In this document: positions 6,833 through 13,377 of the stretch, piece after piece
Layout: each line of letters opens with the position of its first letter
Numbering within the stretch: position 1 is the first letter of the stretch
Origin: DATKXO01 sp035528995
GTDB lineage: Bacteria > Planctomycetota > Phycisphaerae > UBA1845
Length of the DNA stretch: 14,453 nt
Direction of reading: 5' to 3'
Assembly: GCA_035528995.1 (NCBI GenBank)
Contig: DATKXO010000418.1
Coordinates: 1-14,453, forward strand
Translations under genes and position numbers: made by a program
Notes under the pieces: generated by a model
The model's input: the letters and a program-made list of their open reading frames with translations, nothing else
Told to the model about the DNA's origin: nothing
Database searches by the model: none

Positions 6833-7705
6833 ATGGCCGAGGGCAGCTTCGATCGGGTTCATCTGACCTCCGCGTTGCACGAGCGCCGCGAGCGCGTCTT
6901 CGTGGTACTGGCCGGGATCTTCCTCGGGTCCATGGCCATGCTAAACATCCTCGGCATCACCCGCTTCATTCACATCGGACCCCTCGCTCTGGCGGTCGGC
7001 GTCTTGCCTTATCCCCTGACCTTCCTCTGCACGGACTTCATCAGCGAGTTCTACGGCCGGCGCCGGGCCAACTTCGTCGTCTGGGTCGGCTTCCTGCTCA
7101 ACCTCATCGTCCTGGCGTTTCTCTGGCTGGGACACCAGTTCCCGGGCATCAGCGAGTCCGCCCGGCCCGGCTGGCAGCCCGAAGGCTCCTGGAATCCGCC
7201 CGCCTGGCAGACGCTGCGCTTCGCCGCCCCGCTGACCCTGCCCTTCGGCGATGCCACCACCCGCATCGACCTCTTCGAGGCCATCTACCGTTGCACGCGG
7301 GCCGCCGTCTTCGCCTCCATGATCGCCTACCTGGCCGCCCAGTTCTGCGACGTCTTCATGTTCCACTTCTGGAAGAAGCTGACCAAGGGCAAACACCTCT
7401 GGCTGCGCAACAACGGCTCGACCATGATCAGCCAACTCGTGGACTCGACCGCCGTCATCTTCATCACCTTCTGGGCAGCGTTCACCGCGGGAAAGCGCAC
7501 CCTGGCCGCCATGCTCGTCTTGGTCGCCAGCAGCTACCTCTTCAAGTTCGTGGTGGCCGCCCTCGATACCGTCCCGTTCTACATCGGCGTCAAGTACCTC
7601 GGCCGCTACCTCCAGATCGACCCGACCACAGAGCACGACGCCGACACCGAGCCCGTCGGCACGTCCGGCCCGTCCCCAGCGAAGCGCCCCGCCTCCGGGC
7701 CTTGA
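6833..7705 (+). CDS. yhhQ: VUT/YhhQ-family queuosine precursor transporter
   Basis: Inner-membrane importer of the PF02592 type; E. coli YhhQ takes up the queuosine precursors preQ0/preQ1. At 290 aa it is longer than YhhQ (about 220). Diagnostic segments are PLTFLCTDFISEFYGRRRA (61-79), WLRNNGSTMISQLVDST (190-206) and SSYLFKFVVAALDTVPFYIG (233-252). Hydrophobic segments lie near 22-40, 49-66, 80-100, 155-178, 205-220 and 225-256. The extra length is a Pro/Trp-rich loop (about 101-150) plus a short acidic C-terminal tail. An in-frame TGA lies 36 bases upstream, so ATG 6833 is the earliest ATG. No queuosine genes are adjacent. Specificity for a queuosine precursor, rather than another heterocycle, is inferred from the family. 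Confidence 0.88.
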   Translation: MAEGSFDRVHLTSALHERRERVFVVLAGIFLGSMAMLNILGITRFIHIGPLALAVGVLPYPLTFLCTDFISEFYGRRRANFVVWVGFLLNLIVLAFLWLGHQFPGISESARPGWQPEGSWNPPAWQTLRFAAPLTLPFGDATTRIDLFEAIYRCTRAAVFASMIAYLAAQFCDVFMFHFWKKLTKGKHLWLRNNGSTMISQLVDSTAVIFITFWAAFTAGKRTLAAMLVLVASSYLFKFVVAALDTVPFYIGVKYLGRYLQIDPTTEHDADTEPVGTSGPSPAKRPASGP

Positions 7706-7718
7706 ATGCGTCGCCGCG

Positions 7719-7746
7719 TTGACACCGGCACCAGGGCGGCCATACT
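7719..7746 (+). promoter_or_regulatory. Sigma70-like promoter of the lipoprotein gene
   Basis: TTGACA (7719-7724, 6/6), a 16-base spacer and CATACT (7741-7746, 4/6). Start near 7753 gives a leader of about 54 bases with AAGGA (7795-7799) seven bases before the ATG. truB, 77 bases beyond the lipoprotein, may be read from the same promoter because no separate one was found for it. Confidence 0.55.
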
Positions 7747-7806
7747 GACCGGCGCCGTACGGGCAGGTCCGTTCGCAAGCCCGACCCCACAGGAAAGGAA
7801 TCGACC

Positions 7807-8178
7807 ATGAGACTCTGTCGGCTACTCGTCATGGCGGGCGTCGCGGTCGTCTTCGTCGGCGGATGCAGCATCACCGGCACCTGGAAGACCGTAAAGATCG
7901 AACCCCCCGACGCCCTCGAACACACCCCGTTCCAGATGGTGACCTTCGCCGGCGACGGCCAATACTCCGCCACCCACCAGCACGGCAGCGAGGTCAGGAC
8001 CACCACCGGCACCTACTCCTGGACCGGCACCAGGCTCACTCTCACGCCGGCCGAGGGCGAGCCCCGCGTCTACCCGGGAAGCTACAACGGCTTCTCCCGC
8101 CAACTCGTTCTGTCGCACCAGGTGGAAGACCAGAGAATCACGGCCCGGCTCGAAAAAGTCGAAGACCTGCCCAAGTAG
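7807..8178 (+). CDS. Small lipoprotein, lipocalin-like, function unknown
   Basis: A 123-aa predicted lipoprotein: basic N-terminus, hydrophobic segment and lipobox FVGGC with the lipidated Cys at residue 20. This would place it on the periplasmic side of a membrane. After the Cys the protein begins ITGTWKTV and continues as alternating short strands (FQMVTFAGDGQYSAT, TTTGTYSWTGTRLTLTP, ITARLEKV). That is the pattern of small lipocalin-like beta-barrel domains that open with a G-W motif. Ribosome site AAGGA is at ideal spacing. I do not recognise a named family, and ligand or partner are unknown. It has its own promoter candidate and is followed 77 bases later by truB. Confidence 0.8.
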   Translation: MRLCRLLVMAGVAVVFVGGCSITGTWKTVKIEPPDALEHTPFQMVTFAGDGQYSATHQHGSEVRTTTGTYSWTGTRLTLTPAEGEPRVYPGSYNGFSRQLVLSHQVEDQRITARLEKVEDLPK

Positions 8179-8255
8179 CCGTCCATGCGCCGCAGCAGCG
8201 CGACCGGGACGGCCTTGTCCAACCCGGCCACGCACAGCCAGGCACGTCCTATCCC

Positions 8256-8996
8256 ATGGCCGATCTGCACGGAATCATCAACTTCCACAAGCCCACCGGC
8301 ATCACGTCGGCCAAGGCCCTCTATGCCGTCCGCAAGATCGTCGCCCAGCGCAAGAGCGGCCACGCCGGCACCCTGGACCCGGGCGCCGAAGGCGTCCTGG
8401 TCCTCTGCCTCGGTCGGGCCACCAAGCTCGTCGAACGCATCATGGATCAGCCCAAGGTTTACCGCACCCGCGCCCGCCTGGACGTCACCAGCGAGAGCTA
8501 CGACAGCGACCGCCCGCTGCTCGACGTACCGGTCGACGCACCACCGGACCGTCCGGCCGTCGAGGCCGCCCTGCGCCGCTTCGAGGGCGAGATTCAGCAG
8601 GTCCCGCCGGCGATCAGCGCGGTGAAGGTCAACGGCCAGCCCGCCTACAAGCTCCGCCGCCAGGGCCGATCGCCCGAGCTCAAGCCCCGCCCGGCTCGCA
8701 TCTACTGGATTCACCTCCACGACTACGACTGGCCCAGCCTCGATTTCGAGATGGCCTGCGGACGTGGCACCTACGTCCGAGCCCTGATCCGGGACCTGGG
8801 CCAGTTCCTTGGCACAGGAGGCTGCCTCACCGCCCTGACCCGCACGGCCGTCGGCCCATTCCGCCTGCCCGACGCCGTGACGCTGGAGGCCCTGCGGGAT
8901 GCTGACGGGGCTCCCGATTACCTCATACCCCTGGACAAGGCCCGCGAGCTCGTGTCGGGCGAGCCGATCACCGCTCCGCCACGACCCGTCAACTGA
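8256..8996 (+). CDS. truB: tRNA pseudouridine(55) synthase TruB, short form
   Basis: Converts uridine 55 in the T-loop of tRNAs to pseudouridine in the cytoplasm. Starting at ATG 8256 (MADLHGIINFHKPTGITS) it is 246 aa. The catalytic motif GHAGTLDPGAEGVL has the nucleophile Asp41. Other family motifs are KVYR (67-70), PPAISAVKVNGQPAYKLRRQG (117-137) and CGRGTYVRALIRDLG (168-182). It is about 70 residues shorter than the E. coli enzyme: the catalytic domain is complete, but the C-terminal PUA-type domain is absent or reduced to a short tail. The reading frame is open further upstream (to about 7863), but that part overlaps the lipoprotein and encodes no TruB-like sequence. No clear Shine-Dalgarno was found. 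The usual rbfA/infB/rpsO neighbours are absent. Confidence 0.94.
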   Translation: MADLHGIINFHKPTGITSAKALYAVRKIVAQRKSGHAGTLDPGAEGVLVLCLGRATKLVERIMDQPKVYRTRARLDVTSESYDSDRPLLDVPVDAPPDRPAVEAALRRFEGEIQQVPPAISAVKVNGQPAYKLRRQGRSPELKPRPARIYWIHLHDYDWPSLDFEMACGRGTYVRALIRDLGQFLGTGGCLTALTRTAVGPFRLPDAVTLEALRDADGAPDYLIPLDKARELVSGEPITAPPRPVN

Positions 8997-9092
8997 TCCA
9001 AACCCGCGTTCGCCGTTCAAGAACGTAAGTTCACAGGGGCTCAGCGCTTTGTCGGTCCGGATGCTCGATCCCACCGAAACGCCCGGCGACAG

Positions 9093-9111
9093 ACGGTGTC
9101 ACGTGAACCGT
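9093..9111. promoter_or_regulatory. Imperfect palindrome upstream of the thioredoxin-fold gene, possible operator
   Basis: ACGGT-g-TCAC and GTGA-ACCGT form 9 complementary pairs around the perfect octamer TCACGTGA, with one unpaired G. It lies about 20 bases before the candidate -35. It could bind a dimeric regulator, but there is only one copy and no known motif is recognised. Confidence 0.25.
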
Positions 9112-9130
9112 CCGCGCAGGCGCCCTCCTC

Positions 9131-9159
9131 TTGCAGGCGTGTCGGCGAACTGTTAAACT
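9131..9159 (+). promoter_or_regulatory. Candidate promoter of the thioredoxin-fold gene
   Basis: TTGCAG (9131-9136), a 17-base spacer and TAAACT (9154-9159) match 3/6 and 4/6. Start near 9166 leaves a leader of about 37 bases containing the strong ribosome site. Confidence 0.4.
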
Positions 9160-9186
9160 GACGACTGCATCATTTCGCCCACTCTT

Positions 9187-9193
9187 GGAGGAG
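9187..9193 (+). promoter_or_regulatory. Strong Shine-Dalgarno fixing the thioredoxin-fold gene start
   Basis: GGAGGAG ends 9 bases before ATG 9203. It rejects the longer reading from TTG 9131, whose extra residues would bury the signal peptide. Confidence 0.8.
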
Positions 9194-9202
9194 CAAGTCA
9201 CC

Positions 9203-10228
9203 ATGTTCGAGCGTCATACGCACCGTACGTTCTTCGTTTTCCTGGCTCTGCTGACGGTTACGGCCTTCGTTCACCGGGCGCCCGCCCAGACCTTGTCTAT
9301 AGGCGACCCGGCCCCGGCTTTGCAGGTGGTCAAATGGGAGTCCGGTGGCCCGGTGAACTTGGCCGCCGCCCGCGGCACTCGAATGCACGTCATCGAGTTC
9401 TGGGCTCCGCACTGTGCCCAGTCCGTCGATCGCCTGTTCAACCTGAACGACCTGCAGGCTAAGTACCGCGATAAGCTCACCGTCGTCAGCATTGCCGAGG
9501 GCTCCCCCGAGGCGGTGAAGGACCGCCTGGCCGAGAAGAAGCTCGAGGTGAACTTCGCCTTGACCTGCGACGACTACCAGGGCAACGCGGAGGTCTACAT
9601 GGCCGCTGTGGGGGCTCAGGGAATACCCTACACCTTCGTAGTCGATCGAGACGGATTGATCGCCTGGCACGGACCTCCCGGCCACGGTGTCGGCAAGGTC
9701 TTGGAGGCCATGTTCGCTGGCACCTACACCGTCGAGACCGGACGCGAGATCCTCACACACGAAGCCTCGCTGGGAGGCGCGCTCATGGCCGAGCAGTGGA
9801 AGGCCGCCCTCCTGCTGATTGATCGGCTGATCCAGATGGACCCCAATCCGCTCCGCTACCAGATGCTGAAGTTCAACGTGTTGAGCGATGGCAAGAAGGA
9901 TGCCGAAGCCGCCAAGGCCTTCGCGCCCGTCCTGCTCACCGCGCTGCCCCACTATCTGGACCTGGATGACTTCGCCCGCGGCCTGCTGAGCGGCGACTTG
10001 GGCGAGGACTACTACGACCTGGCGCTCACGTTCTGCAAGGCGGCCTACGAGGCCTCCGGCGGCGACAAGAAGGACATCGCCCACAGCTACGCACGGGCCA
10101 TGTTTCTTAACGGCGATATCCAGGGCGCCGTCCGCCTCGAAAAACGGGCCTTGGAGCTGGCCGGCGGCGACGACGTCTTCCTCCGCATGACCCTGAACAA
10201 ATACGAGAAGGCAGCCAAGAAGCCCTGA
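9203..10228 (+). CDS. Secreted thioredoxin-fold (TlpA/AhpC-TSA-like) protein, monothiol
   Basis: A 341-aa exported protein. Residues 1-28 are a signal peptide (basic start, hydrophobic FFVFLALLTVTAF, cleavage likely at APA^Q). Residues 30-175 are a redoxin/TlpA-like thioredoxin fold: IGDPAPAL, then IEFWAPHCAQS in the place of the usual FWATWCPPC, then the cis-Pro segment GIPYTFVVDRDG (Pro142). The first active-site Cys is kept (Cys71) but the second is Ser74, so a normal CxxC dithiol reaction is not possible. Two other Cys (122 and one in the C-terminal half) might serve as partners. Residues 180-341 are an alpha-helical, TPR-like region rich in charged residues. A role as periplasmic thiol reductase, disulfide isomerase-like protein or substrate-binding scaffold cannot be chosen from sequence. 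It appears monocistronic, with a very strong ribosome site. Confidence 0.85.
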   Translation: MFERHTHRTFFVFLALLTVTAFVHRAPAQTLSIGDPAPALQVVKWESGGPVNLAAARGTRMHVIEFWAPHCAQSVDRLFNLNDLQAKYRDKLTVVSIAEGSPEAVKDRLAEKKLEVNFALTCDDYQGNAEVYMAAVGAQGIPYTFVVDRDGLIAWHGPPGHGVGKVLEAMFAGTYTVETGREILTHEASLGGALMAEQWKAALLLIDRLIQMDPNPLRYQMLKFNVLSDGKKDAEAAKAFAPVLLTALPHYLDLDDFARGLLSGDLGEDYYDLALTFCKAAYEASGGDKKDIAHSYARAMFLNGDIQGAVRLEKRALELAGGDDVFLRMTLNKYEKAAKKP

Positions 10229-10344
10229 CCTCGATAGCTTCACCGGGTGCCCACCCAGCCCCCAACCCCACGGAGCCCTCCATCGCTACGTCCCGGCGTG
10301 CCGGGTCTCCCGCCAAGCGGGCCCCGCCCGTTGGCGATGGGCGC

Positions 10345-10373
10345 TTGGGCGCCGGGCCAATCGAACCTACAAT
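10345..10373 (+). promoter_or_regulatory. Candidate promoter of the GH3-family gene
   Basis: TTGGGC (10345-10350), a 17-base spacer and TACAAT (10368-10373) match 3/6 and 5/6. Start near 10380 would leave a 20-base leader before ATG 10400, which favours that start over the longer reading from GTG 10247. Two GC-rich hairpins just upstream (10292-10305 and 10309-10321) could terminate the preceding gene but have no T-run. Confidence 0.35.
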
Positions 10374-10399
10374 GGCGCCGGTCTGATGGGCGATCTCCG

Positions 10400-12097
10400 A
10401 TGCGCAACCGAACGCTTCTAGACAGGATGTTGGCCGGCGCCGCACGCGTCCACGCCCGGCGCGTGCTCGGGCGATTCCTGCGCGCCGCCGATCACGCCAC
10501 CGAAGTCCAGCAACGCATCCTCCTCGAACGCGTTCGGGCCAACGCCTCCAGCGACTACGGCCGCGACCACGGCTTCTCTGAGATCCGCACCTACCAGGAC
10601 TTCATCCGCCGCGTGCCGGTCAGCACCTACGAGACCCTCGCCCCCTACGTCGAGCGAGTGCGGCAGGGGCACGTCGGCGCCATGTTCGGCTCCGGCCAGC
10701 GCGTCCTCATGTTCGCCATGACCAGCGGCACCACCGACCAGCCCAAGTACGTCCCGGTCACCGACCGCTTCCTGGCCGACTACCGCCGCGGTTGGAACGC
10801 CTTCGGCGTCAAGGTCCTGATGGATCACCCCAGCGCCTTCCTTCGCCCCATCGTCCAGGTCACCAGCCCCATGGACGAGCAGCTCGCCCCATCCGGCGTG
10901 CCCTGCGGCGCCATCACCGGCCTCATGGCCTGCACCCAGAAGCGCATCGTCCGCAAGTACTACGTCACGCCACCTTGCGTGGCCTACATCCCCGACGCCC
11001 GGGCCCGCTACTACACCATCATGCGCCTGGCCATGGCCGGCGACGTCGGCTTTATGATCACCGCCAACCCCGCCACCCAGCTCCGACTGGCCCGAATCGG
11101 CGATACCTTCGCGGAGCAGATCGTCCGCGATGTGTCCGATGGCACACTCAGCGGCGAACTCGACGTCCCCGCACGCGTCCGCGAGCAACTCGCCCCGCGC
11201 CTCAAACCCAACCCCGCGCGCGCCGACCAATTGCGCCATATCCGCGAGACCACCGGCCGACTGCTCCCCAAGGACGTCTGGAACCTCGGCTTTGTGGCCA
11301 ACTGGACCGGCGGAACCGTCGGGCTCTACCTCCAGGACTTCCCCGAGTTCTTCGGTGATACCCCGGTCCGCGACATCGGCCTGCTGGCCAGCGAAGGCCG
11401 TATGTCCATCCCCATCGAGGACACCACGCCCGCCGGCATCCTCGAAGTGACCAGCAACTTCTACGAGTTCATCCCGGCCGAGGAGCATGACGCCGACACC
11501 CCGACCGTCCTCCGCTCCCACGAGGTCGAGGTCGGGCGGGAGTATTTCATCCTGCTCACCACGTCCGCCGGCTTCTACCGCTACGATGTCGGCGACCAGG
11601 TCCGCGTGGTCGGCTTCCACGGCCAGGCCCCGGTCATCGAGTTCCTGCACAAGGGCCTGCACGTCAGTTCGCTCACCGGCGAGAAGCTGACCGAGCAGCA
11701 GGCCGTCCGGGCCTTCGACCGCGCCTGCCGCACGCTGGGCCTGACGGCCGACACCTTCGTGATCGCCCCCCAATGGGCCGCCGTGCCCTTCTACCGCCTG
11801 CACGTCGCCCGCGGAGCGGTGGGGGCCCCTGAGGCGGCCGGTCGCCTGGCCACCGAGGTAGACCGCCAGCTCCGTGCCGCCAACATCGAGTACGCCTGCA
11901 AGCAGGATTCCGGCCGCCTGGGGCCGCTGAGCGTCAACCTGCTGCCCGACGGCTTCCTGGGTGAGCTGGAGGCCCGTCTCGCCGCCCGTCGCGGCCGTCA
12001 GGAGCAGTACAAGCACCGCTACCTGTGTCCCAGGCCGGGCGATGATGCGGATTTCCCCATCGCCAGCCCCGCCCCCGCGCCGCAGCCCACGCGCTGA
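10400..12097 (+). CDS. GH3-family acyl-adenylating (acyl-acid-amide synthetase-like) enzyme
   Basis: A 565-aa member of the GH3 family. In plants these enzymes adenylate carboxylates such as auxin or jasmonate and join them to amino acids; bacterial members are mostly uncharacterised. The nucleotide motifs are present: TSGTTDQPKYVPVT (108-121, motif I), LLASEGRMSIPI (328-339, motif II region) and GFYRYDVGDQVRVVG (391-405, motif III). LTGEKLTE (425-432) lies in the hinge-to-C-terminal domain position. The N-terminus (LLDRMLAG...NASSDYGRDHGF) is typical of bacterial GH3 proteins. The end (after about 545) is a Pro/Ala-rich tail. Start chosen at ATG 10400 because the residues before it are Pro-rich, unlike the family, and a promoter would exclude them. 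The Shine-Dalgarno is weak. Acid and amine substrates are unknown and no partner gene adjoins it. Confidence 0.88.
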   Translation: MRNRTLLDRMLAGAARVHARRVLGRFLRAADHATEVQQRILLERVRANASSDYGRDHGFSEIRTYQDFIRRVPVSTYETLAPYVERVRQGHVGAMFGSGQRVLMFAMTSGTTDQPKYVPVTDRFLADYRRGWNAFGVKVLMDHPSAFLRPIVQVTSPMDEQLAPSGVPCGAITGLMACTQKRIVRKYYVTPPCVAYIPDARARYYTIMRLAMAGDVGFMITANPATQLRLARIGDTFAEQIVRDVSDGTLSGELDVPARVREQLAPRLKPNPARADQLRHIRETTGRLLPKDVWNLGFVANWTGGTVGLYLQDFPEFFGDTPVRDIGLLASEGRMSIPIEDTTPAGILEVTSNFYEFIPAEEHDADTPTVLRSHEVEVGREYFILLTTSAGFYRYDVGDQVRVVGFHGQAPVIEFLHKGLHVSSLTGEKLTEQQAVRAFDRACRTLGLTADTFVIAPQWAAVPFYRLHVARGAVGAPEAAGRLATEVDRQLRAANIEYACKQDSGRLGPLSVNLLPDGFLGELEARLAARRGRQEQYKHRYLCPRPGDDADFPIASPAPAPQPTR

Positions 12098-12397
12098 CAC
12101 AAACCACCTCAGCGCCAGCAGGTCCTATAACAAACCGACTGGCAATACTGATCGCCGCACAGCCCGCAGCTGTCCCGGCTGCCTCCACTTTCGTGCGCCG
12201 GTCCTTCCCCACCCAGATGTCCATCCGAAACTTACAAAAACAAGCGACAACACACCACCGGTCGGGAATTCCCCGGTCTGGTGCGCGGCTTGCTTAGTCC
12301 AAGACCGCTGCCTACAACGAGGGGACTCGGCCGGTCGGGACGCACCGGAGACGGCATCCGGCGTTGCGCCCTGGCCCTTTGGAGCGAAAGAATCCTC
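12098..12397. other. Intergenic region before nfnA
   Basis: No gene is supported in these 300 bases. It contains an imperfect hairpin at 12253-12283: CACCA/TGGTG plus CCGG/CCGG with a 2-base bulge, enclosing GGAATTCC. It also has a weak promoter candidate at 12290-12318. A 10-base direct repeat CCGGTCGGGA occurs at 12258 and 12331. The 5-bp GCAGC/GCTGC stem after the GH3 stop is too weak to call a terminator. Confidence 0.4.
12290..12318 (+). promoter_or_regulatory. Weak promoter candidate for nfnA
   Basis: TTGCTT (12290-12295), a 17-base spacer and TACAAC (12313-12318) match 3/6 and 4/6. Start near 12325 would give a 73-base leader. GGAG at 12381-12384 is 13 bases from the ATG, a little far for a ribosome site. 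Confidence 0.25.
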
Positions 12398-13252
12398 ATG
12401 TTCCTTATCCGCAGTGCGGAGTGGTTGGCTCCTCAGGTTCGTCGGATTCTGGTCGAAGCGCCACGCGTCGCCCGCCGCCATCAGCCCGGGCACTTTGTGA
12501 TCGTTCGCGTGCGCGACGGCGGCGAGCGCATCCCGCTCACCGTTGCCGACTCCGATCCCGACACCGGCCTCATCACTCTGGTCGTCCAGGTCGTCGGGGC
12601 CACCACCGAATTGCTGTGCGAACTCGAGGCCGGCCAATCGATCACCAACGTAGTCGGCCCCCTCGGAAAGCCCACCGAGATCGAGAGAATCGGCAACGTC
12701 GTCCTCGTCGGGGGCGGCGTCGGCACCGCCGTGATCAACCCCCAGGCCCCGGCGCTCAAACGCGCCGGCAACACCGTCGAGGCTATCATCGGCGGGCGCT
12801 CGAAAGAGTACGTCATCTACGAGCAGGAACTGGCCCGCCACTGCGACGCCGTCTACCCCTGCACCGACGACGGCAGCTACGGCTATTCCGGCTTCGTCAC
12901 CGGCAAGCTCAAAGAGCTGCTCGACGACCCCAACCACAAGGTCGATGCCGTGCTGACCGCCGGCCCGGTCCCCATGATGAAAGCCATCGCCGCGCTCACC
13001 AGGCCCTACGGCGTAAAGACCATCGCCTCGCTGAACCCCATCATGGTCGATGGCACCGGAATGTGCGGCGGCTGCCGCGTCAGCGTGGACGGGCAGATGA
13101 AGTTCGCCTGTGTGGACGGCCCCGAGTTCGACGCCCACCAGGTCGATTTCGCCGAGCTGACCGACCGCCTCACCACCTACCGCCAGCAGGAGAAGGCCGC
13201 CTGGGGAAAGCTCCACGCCGACCACGAATGCAAGCTGGCCAAATGTGAATGA
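12398..13252 (+). CDS. nfnA: NfnA-like subunit: FAD/NAD(H)-binding [2Fe-2S] oxidoreductase
   Basis: A 284-aa ferredoxin-NADP+ reductase-fold protein of the sulfide/dihydroorotate-dehydrogenase-like group. It matches the small subunit of NADH-dependent reduced ferredoxin:NADP+ oxidoreductase (Nfn), an electron-bifurcating complex. Domains: FAD-binding barrel with RIPLTVAD (44-51), NAD-binding part with VVLVGGGVGTA (101-111) and LTAGPVPMM (186-194), and a [2Fe-2S] segment GTGMCGGCRV...FACVDGPEF with Cys223, Cys226 and Cys238. No fourth Cys is close. Asp218 may be the fourth ligand, as I recall for characterised NfnA. The C-terminal tail has two further Cys (278, 283). The next gene encodes the matching large subunit, which makes Nfn more likely than PyrK (no pyrD nearby). 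Sulfide dehydrogenase (SudB) is the main alternative. Confidence 0.88.
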   Translation: MFLIRSAEWLAPQVRRILVEAPRVARRHQPGHFVIVRVRDGGERIPLTVADSDPDTGLITLVVQVVGATTELLCELEAGQSITNVVGPLGKPTEIERIGNVVLVGGGVGTAVINPQAPALKRAGNTVEAIIGGRSKEYVIYEQELARHCDAVYPCTDDGSYGYSGFVTGKLKELLDDPNHKVDAVLTAGPVPMMKAIAALTRPYGVKTIASLNPIMVDGTGMCGGCRVSVDGQMKFACVDGPEFDAHQVDFAELTDRLTTYRQQEKAAWGKLHADHECKLAKCE

Positions 13253-13328
13253 CCGATGCCCGACGGGCGGCCATGCCCCGCGCAGCCCCCGTCCCCAGAC
13301 CCGCAAACCCCGAGAGGACCGAGAACAG

Positions 13329-13377
13329 GCTGATGGCTAAGAGCTGAGAGCTAATAGCTGACAGCTGAGAGCTATAT
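13329..13377 (+). repeat. Seven-copy heptanucleotide tandem repeat overlapping the nfnB start
   Basis: Seven consecutive 7-base units begin at 13329, 13336, 13343, 13350, 13357, 13364 and 13371. Six fit GCTRANR and the last is GCTATAT, whose final AT forms the first two bases of the ATG at 13376. Junctions generate repeated AGCT palindromes. The best fold pairs ATAGCT (13354-13359) with AGCTAT (13370-13375), a 6-bp stem with a 10-base loop that ends immediately before the start codon. Heptamer arrays of this kind recall the STRR repeats of cyanobacteria; relation is not implied. Confidence 0.85.

Noticed and set aside
9014..9025. CGTTC-AA-GAACG hairpin after truB as a terminator
   Set aside because: The loop is too short, the usable stem is about 4 bp and there is no T-run.
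9131..9202. Longer N-terminus for the thioredoxin-fold gene from TTG 9131
   Set aside because: It would bury the signal peptide, overlaps the promoter candidate, and GGAGGAG clearly serves ATG 9203.
10418..12100. A 560-codon open frame on the minus strand opposite the GH3 gene
   Set aside because: It is exactly antisense to a well-supported gene, rich in Gly/Ala/Val/Asp as expected for a shadow frame in GC-rich DNA, and matches no family.
12258..12340. 10-base direct repeat CCGGTCGGGA at 12258-12267 and 12331-12340
   Set aside because: Short and GC-rich; can arise by chance in this composition and has no third copy or symmetry to support a binding site.
12125..13306. A 393-codon minus-strand frame opposite nfnA
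   Set aside because: Shadow of nfnA plus its leader; composition is repetitive Gly/Val/Asp with no motifs.
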